DNA of 9,528 bases from Alphaproteobacteria bacterium (lineage in GTDB: Bacteria; Pseudomonadota; Alphaproteobacteria; Rickettsiales; 21-14-0-20-44-7), in contig JABDBO010000039.1 in assembly GCA_013288575.1 (NCBI GenBank), positions 244-9,771 of the forward strand. The letters are read 5' to 3'. The translations under genes were made by a program, and so were the position numbers. Below the pieces are notes generated by a model. The model saw nothing but the letters and a program-made list of their open reading frames with translations. It did not search any database and was not told where the DNA came from. Numbering within the stretch: the first letter of the stretch is position 1; each line of letters starts with the position of its first letter. Shown here piece by piece: positions 1 through 5,897 of this stretch.

Positions 1-123
1 ATGTTCATTGGGGCATTTAGTTTCCTGCAGGCAGATAATATCTGGCAGGGCATGTTTTACCAAATTGTTCAGCAAATTAATGCGCAGGCGAATTGAGTTG
101 ATATTCCAGGTGGCGATTTTCAT
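1..123 (-). CDS. xthA: Exodeoxyribonuclease III (AP endonuclease), N-terminal part, runs off the window
   Basis: The minus strand reads from an ATG at 123-121 and stays open to base 1, giving 41 codons that begin MKIATWNINSIRLRINLL and include the segment PDIICLQETKC. This is the start of the ExoIII/APE1 class of the endonuclease/exonuclease/phosphatase fold. The Asn in WNINS and the Glu in LQETK match the conserved metal-binding positions of the family. In known members the enzyme cuts DNA 5' of abasic sites in base excision repair and removes nucleotides 3' to 5' from duplex DNA. The remaining roughly 210-220 residues lie outside the window, so the catalytic His and Asp cannot be checked. 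No Shine-Dalgarno sequence is visible before the start. The gene is divergent from the flavoprotein gene at 175, with a 51-base spacer. The family call is firm; the exact paralogue is less so. Confidence 0.9.
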   Translation of the reverse strand, partial: MKIATWNINSIRLRINLLNNLVKHALPDIICLQETKCPNEH

Positions 124-129
124 TTTAAA

Positions 130-161
130 GTTGCGTAGTTGCTTAGTTATATAGTTGCATA
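130..161. repeat. 8-base tandem repeat in the divergent xthA / ubiH-like spacer
   Basis: Four consecutive octamers follow the pattern GTTGCNTA: GTTGCGTA (130-137), GTTGCTTA (138-145), GTTATATA (146-153, diverged) and GTTGCATA (154-161). A decayed fifth unit starts GTATAGAT at 162. The array fills most of the 51-base spacer between two divergent start codons, so any promoters for these genes must overlap it. It resembles a simple-sequence repeat that could change copy number, but one sequence cannot show variation. Confidence 0.8.
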
Positions 162-438
162 GTATAGATACTGCATGAAACAAGACCACACAACCATTAT
201 TGGAGCAGGAATGGTAGGCCTTGCCCAAGCGATTGCTTTGGCATCACAAGGCCTGGAAGTGACAGTTATCGACCATGAAGATCCGGCGAAAATTCTCGGC
301 GCGGAATTTGATGGGCGGGTTTCGGCAATTGCTTGGCGCTCGTATAAATTTCTCGATAAAATTGGTGCGTGGAAGGAAATGGCGTCGCATGCGGAACCAA
401 TAAAAGATATTCGCGTTTCGGAATTTGGCAGTAATTTA

Positions 439-444
439 TTTTTT
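439..444 (+). other. Frameshift site (T6 homopolymer) in the UbiH-like gene
   Basis: The codons TTA TTT TTT GCA TTT TGA end frame one. With five T instead of six they read TTA TTT TTG CAT TTT GAT, giving LFLHFD, which is what the family pattern expects. The indel can therefore be placed within this run to about one codon. Confidence 0.8.
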
Positions 445-620
445 GCATTTTGATAGCGATGAAATTGGCGACGAGCCTTTCGGTTATATTGTTGAGAACC
501 GGTTTATTCGCGAAGCTTTATATAAACGCGCGGGTGAATTGCCGAATTTGAAATTGATCGCTCCGGCAAAAGTAAAGATGAAATATGAAGGAAGAAATGT
601 GATTGAAGTAGAAACCAATA

Positions 621-648
621 CTTCATCCTTCATTCTTCATCCTTCGCT
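621..648 (+). repeat. 7-base tandem repeat (four copies) inside the UbiH-like gene
   Basis: Four adjacent heptamers are visible: CTTCATC (621-627), CTTCATT (628-634), CTTCATC (635-641) and CTTCGCT (642-648). In the second frame they encode most of TSSFILHPSL, just before the GADG motif, in a region of the family where loop length varies. Because seven is not a multiple of three, gain or loss of a unit would shift the frame. Confidence 0.8.
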
Positions 649-1372
649 AATCATCGGTGCGGATGGAAAAAATTCATATGTCCGCAAAACTTCTGGCATT
701 ACCGAGCAGCGCAAAAGCTATAAGCAAATGGGAATTGTGACGACGATCGCGCATGAAAAATCGCATCATGGTTTGGCGCATGAGCATTTTATGCCGGTTG
801 GGCCGTTTGCGGTGCTGCCTATGCAAAATAATCGTTCATCACTAGTCTGGACTGAGCCAACTGAGCTTGCGCATATTTATATGAAGATGAGCGACGAGGA
901 ATTTTTAGCACAAATCAAAAAGCGGGTTTCATATTTGGGCGATATTAAAATAGCATCGAAGTGCTGGTCATATCCGCTCGAACTGATGCATGCGGATAAT
1001 TATGTGAAAGATAGTGTGGTGTTAATTGGCGATGCGGCGCATTCAATCCACCCGATTGCCGGGCAGGGGGTGAACCTTGGTTTTCGTGATGCAGAGCTTT
1101 TGGCGGAAATTATAACGACGCGGGCAAAGCGCGGCCTATTACTGAGCCAGGATTGTTTGTCTGAATATGAAAGTTTGAGACGGATGGATAATTCGCTGAT
1201 GATTATGGCGACTGACAGGCTTAATATATTGTTTTCTAATAAAATATTGCCGTTGAAACTAGCGCGGACGCTGGGTTTGGGCCTGGTGAACCAAATTCCC
1301 CCATTACGGCGGAAGTTTATGAAATATGCCAGCGGAAGAAATTAGCTAACTAATTGTTATTTAAATGCTAAT

Positions 1373-1389
1373 TTATGACAATTATGACA
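1373..1389. repeat. Paired TTATGACA direct repeat upstream of the tadG-like gene
   Basis: TTATGACA occurs at 1373-1380 and again at 1382-1389, with one base between. A perfect inverted repeat, AATTCT-T-AGAATT, lies just downstream at 1398-1410. Both are in the 129-base, very AT-rich spacer (1346-1474) before the tadG-like gene. They could be an operator, but the low complexity makes chance similarity likely. No convincing promoter, terminator or small gene was seen in the rest of this spacer. Confidence 0.45.
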
Positions 1390-1474
1390 TTTTCAGCAAT
1401 TCTTAGAATTTTAACTAAATTTTTAATACTTAATTGCTAAAATTAACGATAGTCAACAAATCCGTAGTGTTTTT

Positions 1475-3433
1475 ATGCTAAATCAGCTGATGAAATCCAA
1501 TCTTATAACCAATAAAAAAGGCGCTGTTGCTATTATTACAGTGCTGGCATTGGGTATTATTGCTCTTGTGCTGATATTCAGCCTTGATTTGTCGCGTGGG
1601 CAGCGTGAAAAAACTAAAGTTCAGGGTGCTTCAGATGCAGCAGCTCTAGCGGCAGCGGATTTTATCGTGAAAGCAAAACTTAATGATAAAGCAGTAAAGA
1701 ATGATGCCCAATGGTTGGGTTATATACCGCCGCAAGATAGTATAAAAGCAGCTGCGCAAGCAACATGGAATGCCAATCAAGATCCTAATCTGGTAAATAC
1801 GGTAAGCTTAATTACCTATGGTACCAGCTATTATAAAGATAATAAAGACGGTAGCGGCACAGTTGGTATTCATGCCTGCACAATGACTAAAAGCACAGGT
1901 ATGGCGCAAGACCATGATTTAAATTCATGTGATGATTCATATGCACAGTTCACCCTTCAGCCTAGTTTAAAAAATATTGAAGCAGCGTTTACTATCGACC
2001 TTTCCGGTTCGATGGCCGATACTGTTTCCGGCTCAACTACCGAGATTGATTTACTTACCGGTGCGATAAATAATATTTTCACAAAATATTATGTAAGCAC
2101 TACTGCAGCACAAAATAATAATCTTACTGCGAGCCTCACACCGTTTAGTAATTTTGCTTCGATATATGCGCCAACCGATAAAACTCATCCTGGCACAAGT
2201 TATGCAAAACTTCTGACAACTACGCCAAGCACTACTGCAGCACCATGTTATAGTGGTGGCGGTAATATAGGTAGTTGCGGTGAACTATTCCCATACCAAG
2301 CTATTAGTTTAACCGATAATGACTTTACTGATTTTGATGGCATAACTGCATTTAGCAGCGCGCCATTTCACCATTACCAGGCTAAAATTGCTGTCAATTC
2401 GGGTTATGATTATATATTGGAGCGTAATAATCCTGCTCTTAAAAATTCATGGCCATATAATTTCCCAGGTTTTTATTCAGGTACTTTAGGTGTCTGCGGA
2501 TTTAAACTTTCAGATGCTATGGTTAGTAAGGCATATGGTTATACACAATTTCCGGCGACTAATATCCAGCCGCTTACAAATGATGTGACGCTATTAAAGA
2601 AAATGACATCGGCTGCTGCAACAAATGTGGAAACTCCGGTATCAGGGCAAAACTTTGCCTATTGGAATAACAAGGTTGGCGGCACATCCGGTCTTTCTGG
2701 CATGATGACGGCATGGCTGACCTTAGCACCGAATATGCATGGTAAATGGGTTCATAAATCTGCCTATGAAACTAGCCAGAGCAGTATTATGGACCGCACA
2801 AATTTACCAGATGCTGCAGTCAATAGCACAACAATTAGAAAAATTTTGATTCACTTTACCGATGGTAATAATGCTGCGACCGGCGTCAATAATGCTGATG
2901 GTCACGGTGGACCTGATTATGATATTTTCCTAAGAAATACCCACCCGCTTTATGAAAGCGATAGCGGTAATTACTATACAAATATTCAAGATCCTGGCCC
3001 TCCTATAAAAGGCCAAAACTCAGCTACAGGCAAATGGTGTGATGGTCCTGGTGCTGCGGGTTGTTGCGGATATGACGTTGGCGATAGTCTGCATGTGCTA
3101 GATTTAGATATCAAATCAAGCCCTTCTGACTCTACCAGCAAGTATAATGTGAATCAGAGATATTATTATGGAACTCTATGCCAGAAAATGCGTGCCAGCG
3201 GTGTTGATGTTTACATGGTAATTTTCAATGGTGCGGCGTCGCCTGCACAAGCTGAATGTTTTGCCTCGAAATATGCGCCAAGCAGCTTTGCTCCTTATGC
3301 AGATTATTCTAGCTGGAAAGCGGCGCATTTACTGCAAAACGTTGATTCAGGCAGTGTTTATAAGAAGTTTGAGGACATTTTCACCAACAACACTACTCCA
3401 GCACCGCTTATCAGCCTGACCGGAGGTTTTTAA
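1475..3433 (+). CDS. TadG-like protein with N-terminal TadE/G anchor and vWA domain
   Basis: This 652-residue protein has the layout of Flp/Tad pilus-associated TadG. Residues 15-16 (KG) lead into a single hydrophobic segment (about 17-38), followed by SLDLSRGQREKTKVQGASDA and AALAAADF (about residues 36-63), the Tad_N pattern (PF13400). A vWA domain follows: the metal-site motif DLSGS (175-179), LTPFSN (221-226), the IQPLTND segment (364-370), GGTSGLSGMMTAWLTLAPN (402-420) with Thr404 as the likely metal-site threonine, and HFTDGNN (460-466). The C-terminal part (KMRASGVDVYMVIFNGAA, then a Cys-Ala-Ser-like stretch) fits the end of the TadG vWA domain. Many cysteines (135, 152, 258, 268, 341, 522, 530, 531, 569, 595) suggest disulfides outside the cytoplasm. 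It is probably anchored in the inner membrane with the bulk in the periplasm. No other tad genes are nearby. The start at 1475 lacks a Shine-Dalgarno, and ATG 1490 is an alternative. It ends in a double stop, TAATAA. Confidence 0.85.
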   Translation: MLNQLMKSNLITNKKGAVAIITVLALGIIALVLIFSLDLSRGQREKTKVQGASDAAALAAADFIVKAKLNDKAVKNDAQWLGYIPPQDSIKAAAQATWNANQDPNLVNTVSLITYGTSYYKDNKDGSGTVGIHACTMTKSTGMAQDHDLNSCDDSYAQFTLQPSLKNIEAAFTIDLSGSMADTVSGSTTEIDLLTGAINNIFTKYYVSTTAAQNNNLTASLTPFSNFASIYAPTDKTHPGTSYAKLLTTTPSTTAAPCYSGGGNIGSCGELFPYQAISLTDNDFTDFDGITAFSSAPFHHYQAKIAVNSGYDYILERNNPALKNSWPYNFPGFYSGTLGVCGFKLSDAMVSKAYGYTQFPATNIQPLTNDVTLLKKMTSAAATNVETPVSGQNFAYWNNKVGGTSGLSGMMTAWLTLAPNMHGKWVHKSAYETSQSSIMDRTNLPDAAVNSTTIRKILIHFTDGNNAATGVNNADGHGGPDYDIFLRNTHPLYESDSGNYYTNIQDPGPPIKGQNSATGKWCDGPGAAGCCGYDVGDSLHVLDLDIKSSPSDSTSKYNVNQRYYYGTLCQKMRASGVDVYMVIFNGAASPAQAECFASKYAPSSFAPYADYSSWKAAHLLQNVDSGSVYKKFEDIFTNNTTPAPLISLTGGF

Positions 3434-3440
3434 TAAAGGG

Positions 3441-3469
3441 TTGAAATTTTTTTAGAAACATCTTACAAA
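3441..3469 (+). promoter_or_regulatory. Candidate sigma70-type promoter upstream of the rimP leader hairpin
   Basis: TTGAAA (3441-3446) and TACAAA (3464-3469) are separated by exactly 17 bases. The predicted start would be near 3476, a few bases before the hairpin at 3480. The region is AT-rich, so a chance match is possible, but a related arrangement occurs before nusA. Confidence 0.45.
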
Positions 3470-3479
3470 TAACAATCAG

Positions 3480-3507
3480 GCGGCCCTAATCAAAGGGCCG
3501 CTTTTTT
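3480..3507 (+). terminator. Intrinsic terminator hairpin after tadG-like gene and 21 bases before rimP
   Basis: GCGGCCCT (3480-3487) pairs perfectly with AGGGCCGC (3494-3501) around the loop AATCAA, followed by T6 (3502-3507). This is a strong Rho-independent terminator. It ends the tadG-like transcript, but only 21 bases separate the T tract from the rimP ATG. Transcription of rimP therefore appears to have to pass through it, which makes it also a candidate attenuator. Confidence 0.85.
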
Positions 3508-3528
3508 GCATTATTGGTATAGCTACAA

Positions 3529-4083
3529 ATGGATGAAAATAACGATATCAGACAAATTATCGAACCGGCGGTAACCAGCATCGGTTTTGAAATTGTGCGT
3601 CTTAAATGGCTGGGTGGTGATAAATATAAAACCCTGCAGATCATGATTGACCCTGCAAAAGGCGGAACGGTAACGATTGATGATTGCGAAAAAGTTAGCC
3701 ACACAGTTTCGGCACTACTTGATGTTGATGATGTTATTGAAGGTGCTTATCGCTTAGAAGTTTCTTCCCCCGGAATTGACCGGCCCTTAACTCGCAAAAA
3801 AGACTTTGAAACCTGGGGCGCCTTTGAAATGAAAATTGAAACCCGCGAAGGCATTGAAGGCCGGCGCCGTTTTCGCGGCAATATCCGCAAAATGGCTGAT
3901 GATAAAATTGAATTTGAGCTTAATGACGAGAAAAAAACCTTCACTATTCCATTTGCTAAAATTACTGAAGCAAAACTGGTTTTAACCGATGAATTAGTTG
4001 ATTTTGTTACAAAAAATGCCAAAGGCCAAGGTTACGTCGAAGGTAATGAAATTGAGGTTAATGAAGGGGAAGAATTAGAATAA
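3529..4083 (+). CDS. rimP: Ribosome maturation factor RimP
   Basis: This 184-residue protein belongs to the RimP (formerly YhbC/DUF150) family, which binds the free 30S subunit in the cytoplasm and helps its late assembly. The N-terminal alpha/beta domain contains IIEPAVTSIGFEIVRLKWLGG (about 10-30) and LQIMIDPAKGGTVTIDDCEKVS (about 36-57). The family signature YRLEVSSPGIDRPL is at residues 74-87. The C-terminal SH3-like barrel spans about 92-155, and the tail is acidic (VNEGEELE), extending the protein slightly beyond the E. coli homologue. The ATG at 3529 fits the family start but has no clear Shine-Dalgarno. It is the first gene of the rimP-nusA-infB-rbfA cluster, lies 21 bases after a terminator T tract, and is separated from nusA by 117 bases holding a second similar hairpin. 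Confidence 0.95.
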   Translation: MDENNDIRQIIEPAVTSIGFEIVRLKWLGGDKYKTLQIMIDPAKGGTVTIDDCEKVSHTVSALLDVDDVIEGAYRLEVSSPGIDRPLTRKKDFETWGAFEMKIETREGIEGRRRFRGNIRKMADDKIEFELNDEKKTFTIPFAKITEAKLVLTDELVDFVTKNAKGQGYVEGNEIEVNEGEELE

Positions 4084-4101
4084 GCCCAAAATAGAAAAGG
4101 C

Positions 4102-4132
4102 TTGAATTTACTTTAAAAAGAGATTATATAAT
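4102..4132 (+). promoter_or_regulatory. Candidate sigma70-type promoter in the rimP-nusA spacer
   Basis: TTGAAT (4102-4107) precedes a perfect TATAAT (4127-4132), but the spacing is 19 bases. An alternative -10, TTATAT at 4124-4129, gives 16. Transcription would start near 4139, just before the hairpin at 4146. The segment can be aligned with the one at 3441-3476 upstream of rimP, with roughly 70 percent identical positions by eye. Confidence 0.45.
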
Positions 4133-4145
4133 AACCATTCTAAAC

Positions 4146-4175
4146 AAGCGGCCCGGTTTCGAGGCCGCTTTTTTT
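4146..4175 (+). terminator. Intrinsic terminator hairpin 25 bases before nusA (possible attenuator)
   Basis: AAGCGGCC (4146-4153) pairs perfectly with GGCCGCTT (4163-4170) around a nine-base loop, and the T run covers 4169-4175. It shares GGCCGCTTTTTT and a following GCA with the hairpin before rimP. It lies inside a gene pair that is normally co-transcribed, with only 25 bases between the T tract and the nusA ATG. Read-through seems necessary for nusA expression, whether RNA polymerase comes from rimP or from the local promoter candidate. Confidence 0.8.
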
Positions 4176-4187
4176 GCACTTAAAATT

Positions 4188-4192
4188 AAGGA
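4188..4192 (+). promoter_or_regulatory. Shine-Dalgarno site that fixes the nusA start
   Basis: AAGGA lies eight bases before ATG 4201. This supports 4201 as the start rather than the in-frame TTG at 4174, which falls inside the terminator T tract. Confidence 0.75.
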
Positions 4193-4200
4193 TACAAATT

Positions 4201-5748
4201 ATGGCATTAGCATCGCAAATTACCGGTAATACGGAAATTATCCAAGTCGCAGAGGCCGTGGCCCGCGAAAAAGGCATCCAGCGCGAAGCGGTTGTGGAAG
4301 CAATTGAGCAGGCAATTCAGGTTGCCGCACGTAAGAAATATGGATATGAGCAAAATATCCGTGTGGAAATTGACCGTAAATCTGGTGAAACTAAAGTTTT
4401 CCGCGAGCGCACAGTAGTTGAACAAATCAACCAAGAAACTCTGGAAGAAAGCGGCAAAATTACCGAAATTCTGCTGGCTGATGCAAAGCGTATTAAGAAA
4501 GATATCAACCTTGGTGATGTATTGCGTGAAGATTTGCCACCGATGGATATTGGCCGCGTTGCCGCGCAAACCGCCAAGCAGGTTATCACACAAAAAGTGA
4601 AAGATGCTGAGCGCGAAAAACAATTCGAAGAATTTAAAGATAAGAAAAATACCATTATCAACGGTACGGTTAAATCTGAAGAATATGGCAACATTATTAT
4701 CGAATCTAACGGTATAGAAGCAGTTATCAAACGCGAAGATACTATCCCGCGCGAAAATTATCGTACAGGTGACCGCATCCGCGCTTATGTTGCCGATGTT
4801 CGCCGTGAGCACCGTGGCCCGCAAGTATTCCTTTCGCGCACTCATCCAAAATTCATGGAAAAACTTTTCGCACAAGAAGTGCCAGAAATTTACGATGGCA
4901 TTATCGAAATCAAATCATGCGTTCGCGAAGCCGGCTCTCGTGCCAAAATCGCTGTTATGTCGCATGATTCCTCAATTGATGCTAAAGCATCGTGCATCGG
5001 TACTCGTGGTTCGCGCGTTCAAGCGGTTGTTAACGAACTCCAAGGCGAGAAAATTGATATCATTTTATGGTCAGCTGATCCGGCTGTATTTGTAGTGAAT
5101 GCACTCACTCCGGCAACTGTTGCCAAAGTGGTTGTTGAAGAAGATGACCGCCGTATCGAAGTTGTTGTGCCGGAAGACCAACAATCTCTTGCTATTGGCC
5201 GCCGTGGCCAGAACGTGAAGCTCGCTTCGCAGCTAACTGGCTGGTATATTGAAGTATTGACCGAAGCGGAAGAATCAAAACGTCGCCAGGAAGAATTCAC
5301 TTCACTTTCACAACTCTTCATTGAAGCTCTTGACGTTGAAGAAATCATCGCCCATCTCTTAGTAACAGAAGGCTTTGGTTCAATTGACGAAGTTGCCTAT
5401 GTGGATGCGGAAGAACTTGCCGGCATTGAAGGCTTTGATGAAAATGTCGCTAGCGAATTGCAAACACGTGCGCGTGATTATATTGAGCGTAAGTCTAAAG
5501 AATTGGTTGAAAAAGCCAAAACATTAGGTGCTGCAGAAGATCTCTTCACATTACCTGGTAAAGAAGAAGGCGAAACTCTTGATCCGCACATTGTTCTGAA
5601 ATTGGCGGAAACCGGGGTTAAAACACGTGATGATTTGGGCGATCTTTCAGCTGATGAGTTTTTTGAACAGGTTTCTGGCTCAGGCCTAAACCGTGAACAG
5701 GTCAATGAACTTATTATGGCTGCTCGCGCTCACTGGTTTAAAGACTAA
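4201..5748 (+). CDS. nusA: Transcription termination/antitermination factor NusA
   Basis: This 515-residue protein binds RNA polymerase and nascent RNA, where the family promotes pausing and hairpin-dependent termination and takes part in antitermination complexes. The N-terminal polymerase-binding domain spans about 1-135 (IIQVAEAVAREKGI, AIEQAIQVAARKKYG). An S1 domain follows (about 150-213, from NGTVKSEEYGNIIIESNG to VFLSRTHP). KH1 contains CIGTRGSRVQAVVNELQGEKID (about 265-286) with GxxG as GTRG. KH2 contains SLAIGRRGQNVKLASQLTGW (about 329-348) with GRRG. The C-terminus has two helix-hairpin-helix-like acidic segments (about 380-430 and 460-510), as in proteobacterial NusA proteins longer than the Gram-positive form. 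The start at 4201 is supported by a good Shine-Dalgarno. A terminator-like hairpin sits directly upstream, suggesting possible autoregulation. It is followed by a 149-base spacer rather than ylxR. Confidence 0.97.
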   Translation: MALASQITGNTEIIQVAEAVAREKGIQREAVVEAIEQAIQVAARKKYGYEQNIRVEIDRKSGETKVFRERTVVEQINQETLEESGKITEILLADAKRIKKDINLGDVLREDLPPMDIGRVAAQTAKQVITQKVKDAEREKQFEEFKDKKNTIINGTVKSEEYGNIIIESNGIEAVIKREDTIPRENYRTGDRIRAYVADVRREHRGPQVFLSRTHPKFMEKLFAQEVPEIYDGIIEIKSCVREAGSRAKIAVMSHDSSIDAKASCIGTRGSRVQAVVNELQGEKIDIILWSADPAVFVVNALTPATVAKVVVEEDDRRIEVVVPEDQQSLAIGRRGQNVKLASQLTGWYIEVLTEAEESKRRQEEFTSLSQLFIEALDVEEIIAHLLVTEGFGSIDEVAYVDAEELAGIEGFDENVASELQTRARDYIERKSKELVEKAKTLGAAEDLFTLPGKEEGETLDPHIVLKLAETGVKTRDDLGDLSADEFFEQVSGSGLNREQVNELIMAARAHWFKD

Positions 5749-5783
5749 ATTGATTTCTGCGGCCAATTTTGGTGTCGCTGCAT

Positions 5784-5831
5784 GATTTTTAAATCCTCAA
5801 GTACGAGTTTGTACATTCCGGTTTAAAAATC
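5784..5831. repeat. Inverted repeat in the nusA-infB spacer
   Basis: GATTTTTAAA (5784-5793) is the exact reverse complement of TTTAAAAATC (5822-5831). With T5794 bulged, CC/GG extends the stem to 12 pairs. The 28-base interior contains GTAC (5801-5804) and GTAC (5811-5814), which could form a small inner stem. There is no T tract after the right arm, so it does not look like a standard terminator. It could be a leader structure for infB or an AT-rich coincidence. Confidence 0.5.
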
Positions 5832-5854
5832 TTTAGCTCCTAAAACTTGGCTCG

Positions 5855-5871
5855 CATAAATGCAATTTATG
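5855..5871. repeat. Small perfect hairpin 26 bases before infB
   Basis: CATAAAT (5855-5861) and ATTTATG (5865-5871) are perfect inverted repeats around GCA. The stem is all A/T apart from one pair, so it would be weak in RNA. It ends 16 bases before the infB Shine-Dalgarno and could influence ribosome access, but this is only inference. Confidence 0.4.
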
Positions 5872-5887
5872 AAGTAAAAGGTAATTA

Positions 5888-5892
5888 AAGGA
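5888..5892 (+). promoter_or_regulatory. Shine-Dalgarno site for the GTG start of infB
   Basis: AAGGA lies five bases before GTG 5898. It supports the non-ATG start, which gives the family-typical N-terminus TEETEKPKGKLTLGLGG. Confidence 0.75.
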
Positions 5893-5897
5893 ACAAA

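Larger units (their letters stand above)
175..1345 (+). pseudogene. UbiH/COQ6-family FAD-dependent monooxygenase, frameshifted
   Basis: Two reading frames together make one protein of the PF01494 type, which hydroxylates the ubiquinone ring using FAD, NAD(P)H and O2. Frame one (175-453) carries the dinucleotide-binding motif IIGAGMVGLA (residues 8-17), VTVID ending the second beta strand, and DGRVSAI. It stops at TGA 451-453. The next frame continues the family pattern at once with LHFDSDEIGDEPFGYIVENR, then the DG motif GADGKNSYVRK (about residues 161-171) and the FAD-ribityl motif LIGDAAHSIHPIAGQG (about 283-298). Removing one T from the T6 run at 439-444 joins them into a 389-residue protein, the usual family length. 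Which ring position it would hydroxylate (UbiH, UbiF, UbiL or UbiM type) cannot be told. The start at 175 has no Shine-Dalgarno. The break may be a real mutation, a sequencing error, or a site corrected by slippage; an internal start after the break would lack the FAD-binding fold. Confidence 0.85.

Noticed and set aside
425..1345. Independent gene starting at TTG 425
   Set aside because: The first residues continue the UbiH-like protein across the frameshift; alone it would lack the FAD-binding N-terminus.
4174..4200. Upstream TTG start for nusA
   Set aside because: It would begin inside the terminator T tract and has no ribosome site, while ATG 4201 has AAGGA at good spacing and gives the family N-terminus.
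4207..4875. Long open frame (222 codons) on the minus strand opposite nusA
   Set aside because: It lies entirely antisense to a strongly recognised nusA, has a Phe/Asn-rich composition typical of a reverse-complement shadow, and shows no known motif.
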